The translations under genes and the position numbers were made by a program. This document shows positions 44,541 to 53,712 of a stretch of DNA of 64,000 nt, in pieces. The notes below the pieces were generated by a model. That model saw nothing but the letters and a program-made list of their open reading frames with translations, made no database searches and was not told the origin of the DNA. Position 1 is the stretch's first letter, and the number at the start of each line of letters is the position of its first letter. The DNA comes from Allopusillimonas ginsengisoli (GTDB lineage: Bacteria > Pseudomonadota > Gammaproteobacteria > Burkholderiales > Burkholderiaceae_B): the NCBI GenBank assembly GCA_005239165.1, contig RAPG01000003.1, forward strand, positions 1-64,000. The letters are read 5' to 3'.

Positions 44541-44687
44541 ATGCTCTATACCATTGCAGTCATTCTTCTCGTTTTGTGGCTACTTGGTCTGGTCACGTCA
44601 TATACCGTCGGTGGCTTTATTCATATTTTGATTGTCGTAGCCATCGTACTGGTGCTCGTGCGTCTGATTACCGGTCGCTCGGTGTGA
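44541..44687 (+). CDS. Small membrane protein, DUF5670 (lmo0937) family
   Basis: A 48-residue protein with two membrane helices (MLYTIAVILLVLWLLGLVTS and HILIVVAIVLVLVRLI) joined by YTVGGFI, the pattern of DUF5670/lmo0937 proteins. GGGAG lies 8 bases before the ATG. It follows the glycine-zipper gene, a common stress-gene pairing. Function unknown. Confidence 0.8.
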   Translation: MLYTIAVILLVLWLLGLVTSYTVGGFIHILIVVAIVLVLVRLITGRSV

Positions 44688-44692
44688 CGGCA

Positions 44693-44771
44693 GGCAGTGG
44701 TTAAGCGCGGGTGAGCATCAACCCGTCGCACTGGTAGGGTGTAAATTACCAGGCTGGCCTTGACCACTGCC
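44693..44771. other. Three-way-junction-like structured element
   Basis: GGCAGTGGTTAAG (44693-44705) pairs with CTTGACCACTGCC (44759-44771) over 13 positions with one G-U. Inside lie two hairpins: CGGGT/ACCCG (44708-44725) and CTGGTA/TACCAG (44731-44752). There is no T-run, so a simple terminator is unlikely. It could be a small RNA, a repeat element or an mRNA end structure. Confidence 0.5.
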
Positions 44772-44817
44772 ATCTCCCCGGCCCCGCCGCGGGCCGCAGC
44801 GTTTCGCGGCATTAGTT

Positions 44818-45588
44818 TTAAAGTTTGCCTGCAATGGCCCCAAGGCCTTGTGATATAAGGCGGGCGATATCTTTCTGGCGTGCCACTGGCATGCGCTCAG
44901 TGATAGCCGTTACGCTGATGGAGAGAACCGGTAAGCCTTCGGCGTCGCACAATGCGCATCCGACGCCGAGGGCACCCCGTACTGCATAATTACCCACCAC
45001 CGAATAACCACGGCTTCGGGTGTTCTTCACCAGCTGACGCATTTCACGCTCGGTCATTCCACCATATTGCTCAAGGCTCTCGGCGTTATGGCTGATGATT
45101 TCCTGAACCATCGCGTCATCCAGGCTCGCCAGCAATGCCATGCCTCCTGAGCCTACGCCCAGAGGCTGTCTTTTTCCTACATAAGTCGCCAGTATCTGCA
45201 CGGGATAAGGCCCTATCTCGCGCCACAGACTTACTGACTCGTAACCTTCCCGCACCACCAGAAAAACGGCGTCGCCAGTTTGCTGAGCCAGCTTTCGCAT
45301 GACGGGGAAGGCGATCTGAACGCGGCGGTCCGTAGTGATGATGGATGTGGAGGCAACCGGTCGATTAGCGTTATAGCGCTTTGAACCTGCCACCTGGTGC
45401 GCAAATCCACTGTCTTGCAACGCGGCGAGCAATCGGTAAATAGTCGGACGCTGAAGACCCGTCTCCCTGGATAAGGCGGTAATCGTCAGGCCGTCGTTGG
45501 GGCCGCTTTGCAGCGCTTGCAAAAGTTGCAGGCCCCGTCGCAGCGTGCGTGGTCCGACATTGCTCTCTTCAGTTTCAAAAGTGTCCAT
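44818..45588 (-). CDS. IclR-family transcriptional regulator
   Basis: A 256-residue regulator. N-terminal winged helix (LRRGLQLLQALQSG, LTITALSRETGLQRPTIYRLLAAL; residues 14-63) and a C-terminal effector domain with the family pattern LGVGSGGMALLASL and GYSVVGNYAVRGALGVGCAL. The start 45588 (MDTFETEESNVG) is preferred over a longer frame that enters the promoter. It is divergent from a Bug receptor gene, which it probably controls with an aromatic or organic acid as effector. Palindrome GATTCG-AC-CGAATC lies in the shared intergenic region. Confidence 0.92.
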   Translation of the reverse strand: MDTFETEESNVGPRTLRRGLQLLQALQSGPNDGLTITALSRETGLQRPTIYRLLAALQDSGFAHQVAGSKRYNANRPVASTSIITTDRRVQIAFPVMRKLAQQTGDAVFLVVREGYESVSLWREIGPYPVQILATYVGKRQPLGVGSGGMALLASLDDAMVQEIISHNAESLEQYGGMTEREMRQLVKNTRSRGYSVVGNYAVRGALGVGCALCDAEGLPVLSISVTAITERMPVARQKDIARLISQGLGAIAGKL

Positions 45589-45648
45589 TCTGCGTACACA
45601 TGGTTTGGTAAAAAGTCGATCATAACTAAGAATGCTGCTGCCATTGTA

Positions 45649-45662
45649 GATTCGACCGAATC
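45649..45662. promoter_or_regulatory. Perfect palindrome, candidate IclR operator
   Basis: GATTCG-AC-CGAATC (45649-45662) lies between the divergent iclR and Bug-receptor genes, 28 bases before the receptor start codon. Its position fits an operator for the neighbouring IclR protein. Confidence 0.5.
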
Positions 45663-45689
45663 GTGGACAGAATATTGGAGACTTTTTAA

Positions 45690-46676
45690 ATGTTAAAACC
45701 ACTCAATTCCGCCAGCCGTTATCTTGCAGCCGTATCGGTAGGCCTGATGGCGCTTGGCGCGACGGCACCTGCAAGTGCCGCATACCCCGAGAAGCCTGTC
45801 CGGCTGGTGGTGGGTTTTTCGGCCGGCGGCACCACTGATGTGACTGCGCGCATTCTGTCCAAAGAGCTAACCGAGGCTTTGGGCGAGGCTGTTATTGTCG
45901 AGAACAAGCCAGGCGCCGGCAGCAATATTGCCACTGATTACGTCAAGCGCGCAAAGCCTGATGGCTATACGCTGCTAATGGTGGCGGTAACCAGCACTAT
46001 TAACCAGACGCTGTACAAAAACGTGTCGTTTGACCTGAATACTGATTTCGAGCCAGTCGCGCTTGCTGTGCGCGTACCGAACATTCTGGTCGTGAACCCC
46101 AATGTGCCGGTAAAAAGCGTAAAAGAATTGATCGATTACGCCAAAGCCAATCCGGGCAAGTTGAATTTCGCCTCGTCGGGTAGCGGCACGTCAATTCACA
46201 TGGCAGGCGAGCTATTCAAAATGCTGGCTGATGTTGACGTTATGCACATACCGTACAAAGGCAGCTCGCCTGCTGTCACCGATTTGCTCGGCGGTCAGGT
46301 TGACTTCATGTTTGACAATATGCCGTCGGCATGGCCACATGTTGAAGCAGGCAAACTGCGCGCACTGGCCGTCACGACCGAAGCACGTGCCGAGAACGCG
46401 CCTGACCTTCCTACCATGCAAGAATCCGGGTTTCCAACGTTTGACGTGTCGTCGTGGTTTGGTGTGATTGCTCCCAAAGGCACGCCGGCTGACGTCGTTG
46501 AAAAATTGAATGCTGCTATTCGCACTGCGCTGAAAAAAGATGATGTGAAGGCACGTCTTGCTGATCTGGGCGCTGTACCTGCCGACACCACACCTGCCGA
46601 GTTCGGTCAGTTCATCAAGTCTGAAGTCCAAAGCTGGGCAACTGTTGTTAAAGCATCGGGCGCTACCGTAGATTGA
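45690..46676 (+). CDS. Bug/TctC-family periplasmic substrate-binding receptor
   Basis: A 328-residue exported protein: signal peptide (1-31, ending ASA), then YPEKPVRLVVGFSAGGTTD, VIVENKPGAGSNIA, LNFASSGSGTSIHMAGE and PDLPTMQESG, the marks of the Bug family. Such proteins bind organic acids; many act without a TctAB transporter. Betaproteobacteria of the Alcaligenaceae have dozens of them. TATTGGAG lies about 10 bases before the ATG. No TctAB genes are next to it. It is divergent from the IclR gene. Confidence 0.93.
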   Translation: MLKPLNSASRYLAAVSVGLMALGATAPASAAYPEKPVRLVVGFSAGGTTDVTARILSKELTEALGEAVIVENKPGAGSNIATDYVKRAKPDGYTLLMVAVTSTINQTLYKNVSFDLNTDFEPVALAVRVPNILVVNPNVPVKSVKELIDYAKANPGKLNFASSGSGTSIHMAGELFKMLADVDVMHIPYKGSSPAVTDLLGGQVDFMFDNMPSAWPHVEAGKLRALAVTTEARAENAPDLPTMQESGFPTFDVSSWFGVIAPKGTPADVVEKLNAAIRTALKKDDVKARLADLGAVPADTTPAEFGQFIKSEVQSWATVVKASGATVD

Positions 46677-46765
46677 TGATTCGCTAAAACATGGGTCGCC
46701 GGGCACAGGCCTGGCGGCGCATTGGTATACCGCAGGTTGGTCAGGCACCTATGGACCTGCCTTAT

Positions 46766-47764
46766 TCATGTTGGACGAGGCAGCCATTGGGGTTGCAGGC
46801 AGTCAGATGCGGCGAGGCTGTCAGTAAGAACGAAGGTGCCAGCTTTCGCTACCACAGGCGTACCTGAAGCGTTACACAAAAACTCCGGCAGTCGAGCCGG
46901 AGTTTTTGCATTACGGTGTGTGCTGCAAGATAGCGTAATAATGCACCTGGCCTGCTTGCTAGTTATTTGCTCGGTTTTGCGGGCAGTTTTGATCATGGCC
47001 GTGCACAAGCCGCGCATCATGTCGACCTCATCTATGCTTAGCGCATTGCGCCCGAACATATGACGCATGCGGGGTACCAGCTTTTTGGGGTGGGCTGGGT
47101 CTAAAAAACCGACTTCGGTAATGGCCTGTTCCCAATGCACCATCAAGGCCTGGATTTTTTCATTGGGCGCCGGTTCGTTGCCCGCGTCGGGCTTACCTTC
47201 AGTCGTTGGAAGCAAGGCCATACCGGCGCTACTGGCCAGGGCGTAGCGCATTTCCCAGGCACAGAGTTGCAAGGCTTGAGCGACATTCAGCGAACTGTAT
47301 TCGGGATTGGCGGGTATGTGACATACACGCTGGCAAAGAGCGATATCTTCATTGGTCAGTCCTGAACGCTCGGTGCCCAGCACAATTGCAATTTTGCGGT
47401 CAGCCTGCTGCAGATGCTCGCTGCTAAGGTGCGCGGCCTCACGGATGTCGCAGGCGGGCGGGCCGATGATGCGGGCACGGGCTGTCAGGGCAAATGCCAT
47501 GGTTACTGGAGCCAGGGCCTGCTGCAAGGTATCTACAATACGTGCAGAGGCCAGTACGTCAGTGGCGCCGCTAGCCAGCGATATGGCATCCGGTTGTTGC
47601 AGCACGTCGGCAAAACGGGGCGCTACCAGGCAAAGGTCATGAAAGCCCATGGTTTTGATGGCTCGCGCGGCTGCACCCACATTGCCCGGATGGCTGGGGT
47701 TCACCATGATGAAGCGGACATGCTGGAAGGAAGAAGAAGTCTCGATAGAGGTGTTTTGGCTCAT
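46766..47764 (-). CDS. trmJ: tRNA (cytidine/uridine-2'-O)-methyltransferase TrmJ, with a readthrough tail
   Basis: A 332-residue frame; the TrmJ part is residues 1-263. SPOUT motifs: FIMVNPSHPGNVGAAARAIKTMG, VLGTERSGLTNED, and SSLNVAQALQLCAWEM. It methylates position 32 of tRNAs. The family usually ends near this point (about 250 residues), but here the frame runs on for about 69 residues through a perfect terminator (46878-46907). Removing one base from the AAAA run (TTTT at 46975-46978 on the plus strand) would put a stop five codons later, at 46963. The tail is therefore probably an indel effect rather than real protein. Confidence 0.88.
   Translation of the reverse strand: MSQNTSIETSSSFQHVRFIMVNPSHPGNVGAAARAIKTMGFHDLCLVAPRFADVLQQPDAISLASGATDVLASARIVDTLQQALAPVTMAFALTARARIIGPPACDIREAAHLSSEHLQQADRKIAIVLGTERSGLTNEDIALCQRVCHIPANPEYSSLNVAQALQLCAWEMRYALASSAGMALLPTTEGKPDAGNEPAPNEKIQALMVHWEQAITEVGFLDPAHPKKLVPRMRHMFGRNALSIDEVDMMRGLCTAMIKTARKTEQITSKQARCIITLSCSTHRNAKTPARLPEFLCNASGTPVVAKAGTFVLTDSLAASDCLQPQWLPRPT
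46878..46907. terminator. Bidirectional rho-independent terminator
   Basis: AAAAACTCCGGC (46878-46889), loop AGTCGA, then GCCGGAGTTTTT (46896-46907): a perfect 12-bp stem with A- and T-runs on the two sides. It lies between the Bug-receptor gene and trmJ, which converge, and serves both. The annotated trmJ frame runs through it. Confidence 0.9.
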
Positions 47765-47914
47765 TTTTTGCAGAAATCTGCGCCTGACAGGGTGAGTACA
47801 CGGAAAGAGAGGCGGAAGTAAATTAAAATAGAAGGTTTATAGTGTCAATTGCCTGCTGCGGCTTGCTTTTTTTGCCCTGGCAATGACAGAAATTGTTTAA
47901 AAATACGGAATCTT

Positions 47915-48703
47915 ATGCACCCGATGCTCAATACCGCCATCAAGGCGGCACGCCGTGCCGGCACAATTATCAATCGTGCCAGCCTTGACCTGGAGCGCGT
48001 GCAAGTATCGCGCAAAGGGCCCAAAGATTATGTCACGGAAGTGGATCACGCTGCTGAAGAAGCCATTATCGACATCTTGCACACAGCATATCCCGGCCAT
48101 GGCTTTCTGGGTGAAGAAACCGGCTTGCACCCGGCGCAGGGGCAAGGCGAAGGAGAGCAGGCCGAGTTCCAGTGGATTATTGACCCTCTCGACGGCACCA
48201 CAAATTTTATTCATGGTGTGCCCATTTATGCCGTTTCCATTGCGCTCGCGCACCGCGGACAGGTTACACAGGCCGTGGTGTACGACCCGTCGCGCAACGA
48301 ACTGTTTACAGCCAGTCGCGGGGGCGGTGCGTTTTTGAACGATCGCAGGGTGCGTGTATCGAGCCAGATCCGTTATCACGATGCCTTGCTGGGCGCTCAC
48401 GTGCCTCGTTCTGCTTCGGGCAGCGCGGGCACCCGCTTCGAGAACCTGTTGTCCGAGTGCGCGGCGGCGCGCCGCCTGGGTTCTACAGTGCTCGATCTTG
48501 CCTATGTGGCGGCTGGCCGTCTTGACGGTTTCTGCGGCTACAAGCTCAAGCCCTGGGACATGGCTGCAGGCAGCCTGCTTGTGGTTGAGGCAGGCGGCCT
48601 GGTCGGCGATTTCGAAGGCGAACAAAGCTGGATGAACACCGGCAGCGTGGTGGCGGCTGCGCCAAAGCTCTTCCCGCAAATGCTGGGTCACCTGCAGAAG
48701 TAA
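47915..48703 (+). CDS. suhB: Inositol monophosphatase-family protein SuhB
   Basis: A 262-residue enzyme. Metal-binding motifs: [21 protein letters not shown] and the second motif [19 protein letters not shown]. SuhB is a phosphatase in vitro and an rRNA-transcription antitermination cofactor in Proteobacteria. The start 47915 ([16 protein letters not shown]) is preferred; the upstream extension is Cys-rich and non-coding. It is divergent from trmJ, a common arrangement in Betaproteobacteria. Confidence 0.93.
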   Translation: MHPMLNTAIKAARRAGTIINRASLDLERVQVSRKGPKDYVTEVDHAAEEAIIDILHTAYPGHGFLGEETGLHPAQGQGEGEQAEFQWIIDPLDGTTNFIHGVPIYAVSIALAHRGQVTQAVVYDPSRNELFTASRGGGAFLNDRRVRVSSQIRYHDALLGAHVPRSASGSAGTRFENLLSECAAARRLGSTVLDLAYVAAGRLDGFCGYKLKPWDMAAGSLLVVEAGGLVGDFEGEQSWMNTGSVVAAAPKLFPQMLGHLQK

Positions 48704-48725
48704 TGCCTCTGCCGCGAGCTTTCTG

Positions 48726-50294
48726 ATGGAGTGGATGCTCGAGCCTGCCGCATGGGTGGGCCTGCTTACCCTGGTGATTCTTGAAATCGTCCTGGGTATC
48801 GACAACCTTATCTTCATCGCCATTCTGGTTGACAAGCTGCCCCCTGAGCAGCAGGACAGGGCGCGGGTGGTTGGGCTTTCATTGGCCCTGCTCATGCGCT
48901 TGGGGCTGTTGTCCATCATGTCGTGGCTGATCAAGCTGACCAAGCCGCTGCTGGTGGTCGGGCCGCTTGAGTTTTCAGCACGCGATCTCATCCTTATTGT
49001 GGGCGGCTTTTTTCTGCTGCTCAAAGGTACTCTCGAGCTCCACGAGCGTGTCGAGGGTCGCACCGCACACTCGTCGGGGGCGCGGCAGCATGTCGGTTTC
49101 TGGGTAATCGTTACCCAGATCGTCATTCTTGATGCTGTATTTTCCATGGACGCGGTTATTACGGCTGTGGGCATGGTTGATCACCTTGCCATCATGATGG
49201 CCGCCGTGGTTATCGCCATCGGCCTCATGCTGGTTGCTTCCAAGCCGCTAACGCACTTCGTCAATGCTCACCCCACCGTGGTCATTCTTTGTCTGGGCTT
49301 TCTGCTGACCATTGGTTTTTCACTGTTAGCGGAAGGCTTTGGCTTCCCGGTGCCCAAAGGTTATCTTTACGCTGCTATTACCTTCTCGGTAGTGATCGAA
49401 GTGCTCAATCAAATGACCAGACGTAACATGCGCAAGCTTGATGCGCGCCGTCCATTGCGTGAGCGCACGGCTGAAGGGGTACTGCGCATGCTGGGCAAGC
49501 AGCCCGTCGTGCACGCTGAACGACAGCCTGTCGGGCCTGCTTCGCAGATGCAAGTGTTTGGCGATGAAGAGCGATACATGGTCAGTGGGGTGCTCACGCT
49601 GGCTGACAGGTCAATTCACTCCATCATGACGCCGCGCACTGAGGTCTCCTGGATTGATCTTGACGACACTGCCGAAGAGCTGCGAACCCAAATCATCAAG
49701 TCACCGCACAGTTTTTTTCCGGTCTGCCGCGGCTCGCTTGACGAGGTTATTGGCATAGGCCGCGCCAAAGAGATGATTGCCGACCTGATCAGTCAGGGAG
49801 AAATACGCCTGAATCGTTTGCGTGATCCGGTTATTGTGCATGAGTCCATCGGTGTATTGCGGCTTATGGACATGCTCAAGCGCTCGCGTGGGCAGTTGGT
49901 GCTGGTTACCGATGAGTTCGGCGCCATAGAAGGCGTGGTCACGCCCATTGATGTTTTTGAGGCTATCGCGGGTGACTTCCCCGATGAAGACGAAGCGCCT
50001 GACGTTACGGCTGATGGTGAAAACCGCTGGCGCGTAGATGGAGGCACTGATCTGCATCACCTTGAGCTCTTGCTCGATATCGACGGGCTGGTCGAGGATG
50101 ATGAAGTCTATTCAACCCTGGCGGGGTATCTGCTTGAGCGTTTCGGGCATCTGCCGCGCCCTGGCGAAAGTTGCGAATTGAAGCAACCTCATGCCAGTTT
50201 CCGGTTTACAGTACTGCGGCTGGATGGTCGGCGTATCGCAAGCGTGCAGATAGAACGTCGGTTTACTCCTGATGCTGAAATGGAATCACACTAG
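48726..50294 (+). CDS. TerC-family membrane protein with CBS and CorC_HlyC domains
   Basis: A 522-residue protein: an N-terminal TerC-type membrane domain with 7 helices ([42 protein letters not shown] carry the acidic metal-site Asp residues), a CBS pair at about 300-410 ([45 protein letters not shown]) and a C-terminal CorC_HlyC transport-associated domain. It is of the YegH/YoaE type; a role in metal-ion efflux, especially manganese, is inferred from the family. The start is 22 bases after suhB. Confidence 0.93.
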   Translation: MEWMLEPAAWVGLLTLVILEIVLGIDNLIFIAILVDKLPPEQQDRARVVGLSLALLMRLGLLSIMSWLIKLTKPLLVVGPLEFSARDLILIVGGFFLLLKGTLELHERVEGRTAHSSGARQHVGFWVIVTQIVILDAVFSMDAVITAVGMVDHLAIMMAAVVIAIGLMLVASKPLTHFVNAHPTVVILCLGFLLTIGFSLLAEGFGFPVPKGYLYAAITFSVVIEVLNQMTRRNMRKLDARRPLRERTAEGVLRMLGKQPVVHAERQPVGPASQMQVFGDEERYMVSGVLTLADRSIHSIMTPRTEVSWIDLDDTAEELRTQIIKSPHSFFPVCRGSLDEVIGIGRAKEMIADLISQGEIRLNRLRDPVIVHESIGVLRLMDMLKRSRGQLVLVTDEFGAIEGVVTPIDVFEAIAGDFPDEDEAPDVTADGENRWRVDGGTDLHHLELLLDIDGLVEDDEVYSTLAGYLLERFGHLPRPGESCELKQPHASFRFTVLRLDGRRIASVQIERRFTPDAEMESH

Positions 50295-50296
50295 TT

Positions 50297-51172
50297 ATGA
50301 CTGATGGCACCCTGTACATGCTCAAGGCTTTATTCTTGGGTTTTATTGAAGGTTTTACCGAATTTATTCCGGTGTCGAGCACAGCCCACCTGCTGTTAAT
50401 CGGCGACTGGATCAATTTTGATTCGGGCAATGGCAAAGTGTTTGAGGTGGTGATCCAGTTTGGCTCTATTTTGGCCGTCATCTGGATATACCGCCAGCGT
50501 TTATGGACGCTTATCGAAGGCACTTTAAAAGGGGTGGCCAGTGAAGTCGCCTTCACGCGCAACCTGATCATCGCATTTTTGCCGGCCGCCATTATTGGCG
50601 GCCTGTTCATCAAGTACATCAAGGCACTGTTCCACAGTCCGGCTATTTTTGTGGTCATGCTGGTGGGAGGCGGTTTAATCATGCTGTGGGTGGAGCGCAA
50701 GCCGCAATACGCCAAGGACGGTGTGCAGCCAGAGAGCGAGGATGCCGCGACTGACACTGTGGCAAGCCGGCACGCGACAGCCTTTGCGCTTGAGCAGATT
50801 ACCTGGAAACAGGCGCTAGTTGTAGGGTTTGCGCAGTGCATAGCCATGGTGCCTGGCACCTCGCGTTCGGGGGCAACTATTATCAGTGGCATGATGGCAG
50901 GCATACAGCGCAAGACCGCCACCGAATTTTCTTTTTTTCTCGCAATGCCAACCATGCTGGCGGCCACCGTGTACGACCTGTACCGCAACGCTGGCGCGCT
51001 GGATGACACACAAATTAGCGCCATCGTCATAGGGTTTGTTGCCGCCTTTTTCAGTGCATTGATTCTGGTGCGAGCTGTATTGCGCTTTATTTCACGGCGT
51101 ACTTACCGGCCATTTGCCTGGTATCGCATTGCACTGGGGATAGTGGTCATGCTGTGGCTGTTCTACCGGTAG
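50297..51172 (+). CDS. uppP: Undecaprenyl-diphosphatase (UppP/BacA)
   Basis: A 291-residue polytopic membrane enzyme that recycles the lipid carrier for cell wall and lipopolysaccharide synthesis. Active-site motifs: LGFIEGFTEFIPVSSTAHLL and MVPGTSRSGATIISGM. Several helices match the family. The stretch VERKPQYAKDGVQPESEDAATD is a soluble loop. Start is 2 bases after the TerC-like gene stop, so it belongs to the same transcript. It converges on lpxH with a 2-base gap. Confidence 0.95.
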   Translation: MTDGTLYMLKALFLGFIEGFTEFIPVSSTAHLLLIGDWINFDSGNGKVFEVVIQFGSILAVIWIYRQRLWTLIEGTLKGVASEVAFTRNLIIAFLPAAIIGGLFIKYIKALFHSPAIFVVMLVGGGLIMLWVERKPQYAKDGVQPESEDAATDTVASRHATAFALEQITWKQALVVGFAQCIAMVPGTSRSGATIISGMMAGIQRKTATEFSFFLAMPTMLAATVYDLYRNAGALDDTQISAIVIGFVAAFFSALILVRAVLRFISRRTYRPFAWYRIALGIVVMLWLFYR

Positions 51173-51174
51173 AC

Positions 51175-52017
51175 TTATGACTGTTCTGGCGAGGGCGGTT
51201 GTTCTGGGGAGGTGGTCTGGTGCAGGTGCAAGCCACTTCCATTAATGACCAGCCAGCCGCCACGGGGTGCGGCACTGTGGTCGTGATCCCAGTCAGGCAG
51301 TACAAAACGTTGACGAGTGTGCCCGTCTATTTCAAGCGTGTGAATGGCGGGACGGTGAGTATGCCCATGCACCATGTTGACTACACCGGTAGCGCGAAAC
51401 GCCTGCTCAATGGCAGACGGGCTTACATCCATGATGTGTTTCAGCTTGTTTTGGTTGGAGGCCGTGCTGCGCTGTCTTGCCATCTGAGCAATGCGACGCC
51501 GCAAACCAAGCCCCAGCTTTAGAAATACTGACTGAATCACCGGATTACGCACCAGTCGTCTGAAGCGTTGGTAACCGACGTCGTCGGTGCAGTATTCGTC
51601 GCCGTGTGACAGTAACACGCGGCCGGCGTCAGTCTCGAGACAGACTACGTCGGGTAGCATGCGTGCGCCGACAGCGTCGGCAAATGATTTTCCGAGCAGA
51701 AAGTCGCGGTTACCCCGGCCGAGCCATAAAGGTATGCAGGCTGAAACCTGCCTGAGCCTGTCAAGTACTTCGGCCAGCCAGTCTGGAGGAGACACTCTGG
51801 CCACATCGTCGCCTATCCATGCGTCGAAGATATCGCCACATAAAATCAAGGCATCGGCGTTGGCGCATGCCTCGTCCAGAAACTGGTAAAAAACGCGGGC
51901 TGTGGCAGGTACATGAGGCCCCAGATGAATATCAGAGGCGATCCAGACCGAGCCCGCGATGGCCAGATTATTCAACGACCGTGGCTTTCTCGATGATGAC
52001 ATCTTCGACGGGCACAT
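51175..52017 (-). CDS. lpxH: UDP-2,3-diacylglucosamine diphosphatase
   Basis: A 280-residue metallophosphoesterase that forms lipid X in lipid A synthesis. Metal motifs: [48 protein letters not shown] and VHGHTHRP. The start at 52017 overlaps the end of the cyclophilin gene by 50 bases; a later Met (52002) is also possible. A Gln/Pro/Ser-rich short tail ([12 protein letters not shown]) closes the protein. Sharing a transcript with the cyclophilin is common in Betaproteobacteria. Confidence 0.93.
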   Translation of the reverse strand: MCPSKMSSSRKPRSLNNLAIAGSVWIASDIHLGPHVPATARVFYQFLDEACANADALILCGDIFDAWIGDDVARVSPPDWLAEVLDRLRQVSACIPLWLGRGNRDFLLGKSFADAVGARMLPDVVCLETDAGRVLLSHGDEYCTDDVGYQRFRRLVRNPVIQSVFLKLGLGLRRRIAQMARQRSTASNQNKLKHIMDVSPSAIEQAFRATGVVNMVHGHTHRPAIHTLEIDGHTRQRFVLPDWDHDHSAAPRGGWLVINGSGLHLHQTTSPEQPPSPEQS

Positions 52018-52609
52018 CTTGGTGAAAGCCTTTGGATCCAGTTTTCACACTCGTGATGCTGTCAACTACCTCAGTGCCTTCGACGACCTTGCCGAAAACG
52101 GTATAACCCCATCCATTAGGTGTAGGCGCGGTGAAGTTGAGGAAATCGTTATCGGCGACATTGATGAAAAACTGCGCGGTGGCAGAGTGTGGATCGGAGG
52201 TGCGGGCCATGGCCAGCGTGTATTTTTCATTTTTGAGGCCGTTGTTGGCTTCATTTTCGACGGGGGCATGCGTTGTTTTCTGTTTCATGCCCACTTCGAA
52301 ACCGCCGCCCTGGACCATGAAGTTCTTGATTACACGATGGAAAACCGTGCCATCGTAGAAACCTTCACGAGCATAAGTCAGGAAATTTTCGACAGACTTG
52401 GGAGCTTTTTCTGGGTTTAGCTCGATGACGATGTCGCCTTTGCTGGTTTGCAGGTTTACACGGGGAGATGTGCTCATGGAATTACCTTGATTTGAGGTTG
52501 AAGACGCCGCCTGCGCTGGACCGCAAAGAGCCAGGGATGTTGCGCAGACAAGGCCGATTACGCGTAGCGGTTGACTAAGCGTGCGAATGACTGAAATTAA
52601 CGAAGACAT
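51968..52609 (-). CDS. Peptidyl-prolyl cis-trans isomerase, cyclophilin type
   Basis: A 213-residue cyclophilin: [36 protein letters not shown], and [17 protein letters not shown] are typical. The long frame starts [20 protein letters not shown] and ends in a signal peptide (GPAQA), giving a periplasmic PpiA-like form. An internal Met at 52477 ([14 protein letters not shown]) has AAGG about 7 bases upstream and would give a cytoplasmic PpiB-like form. Which start is used, or whether both are, is open. Confidence 0.93.
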   Translation of the reverse strand: MSSLISVIRTLSQPLRVIGLVCATSLALCGPAQAASSTSNQGNSMSTSPRVNLQTSKGDIVIELNPEKAPKSVENFLTYAREGFYDGTVFHRVIKNFMVQGGGFEVGMKQKTTHAPVENEANNGLKNEKYTLAMARTSDPHSATAQFFINVADNDFLNFTAPTPNGWGYTVFGKVVEGTEVVDSITSVKTGSKGFHQDVPVEDVIIEKATVVE

Positions 52610-52731
52610 GATGGCAATCAGATAAGAGAGTAAAGAAGTGCTTCAAAGAATAACGCTGGAAGTGCTTCAAAGGATGAGGTTGATACCAAGGTGCAGATTG
52701 TCGCGCAGGACAGAATGCTTGGCGTGTAACA

Positions 52732-53490
52732 TCAATGCTTGAGAACTGCGCTGGTTTCGCTGGCGCGTGTGGCTGCACTGCGGGCACCCATCCGGGCGGC
52801 ATTGGTGAAAGAACGCTGTGCAAGCATTAGCTGCACCTCACCCAGGTTGGCCTGCGCAGTGGCATAATTGGGAGCAGCTTTCAGTGCCATGTTAAGTGCA
52901 TCGAGCGCCATGTCAAGCTTGCCCTGCTTGACGTACTCAGAGGCGAGGTTGTTCCAGGGCTCGGGCAGTTCAGGGTACTGCGTTGTCATGTGGAGAAATG
53001 TGGCGATGGCTTCATTGTGCCGGCCCAGAGAGGCCAGTGCCCGCCCGCGCAGAAACAGCAATTGCACGTCAGTGCTGATGGAACCCTGTTCTTCGAGCTG
53101 GGCCTGGCGCCGGTCAATGACATTTAATGCTTGCTGGTTCTGGCCGTGATCAAGCATTTCGCTGATGCGGTTGGTGATCTGTGATGAAGTTAGCGGTACG
53201 CTGGTGTCTATGTTGGGCGTAAGCGCTTCAAGCAGGCCGGCCAGCCCCTTCCAGCCGCCTTCTTCTGGCGGGGTTACGTCGAACAGCTTTTCGGAGTAGG
53301 GCCTAGGCGTTATGGGTATCGCCACGCCCTGCGCAGAGGTATCGAACGCGGAGAGGTCTGGACCGTGTTCGATCGACGCGCTAAGATCAACGTGCTGTTG
53401 TGGGCCAGCCATTTGGGCCACGGCATTGCCCGCCGTCGCCATGCCCAGCGTAACGACCATTGCCAACACATGAGAAAAATTGTGAAGCAC
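52732..53490 (-). CDS. Exported TPR-repeat protein
   Basis: A 252-residue protein with a signal peptide (MLHNFSHVLAMVVTLGMATAGNAVA, quoted in part) and two to three tetratricopeptide repeats near the C terminus (LLFLRGRALASLGRHNEAIATF, and WNNLASEYVKQGKLDMALDALNMALK, NYATAQANLGEV). It is periplasmic and probably a protein-interaction scaffold. It lies between the cyclophilin and cysS. A precise function is not known. Confidence 0.87.
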   Translation of the reverse strand: MLHNFSHVLAMVVTLGMATAGNAVAQMAGPQQHVDLSASIEHGPDLSAFDTSAQGVAIPITPRPYSEKLFDVTPPEEGGWKGLAGLLEALTPNIDTSVPLTSSQITNRISEMLDHGQNQQALNVIDRRQAQLEEQGSISTDVQLLFLRGRALASLGRHNEAIATFLHMTTQYPELPEPWNNLASEYVKQGKLDMALDALNMALKAAPNYATAQANLGEVQLMLAQRSFTNAARMGARSAATRASETSAVLKH

Positions 53491-53712
53491 GACTTATACA
53501 CCTATAAGGTAATGTGAGGGTTGATGGGCAGGCCGGGCTTGTGGGCCTGCAACCCGATTGGTATGTTGTGGGCACAGCGCCACTTTAGCTGGCTTGCTAT
53601 ACTTGTCGACCACTATTTTAGCCTTATCTGCCGTTTCGCTTCGAGTTTAACGCAAGCGTCACATCGCCGATGCCAGCCTGCCAAGGCCGGTTTTATAAAG
53701 ATATTTTCACGC

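Noticed and set aside
44693..44771. tRNA-like structure as a tRNA gene
   Set aside because: The closing stem is 13 positions and there is no T-arm consensus, anticodon arm or CCA.
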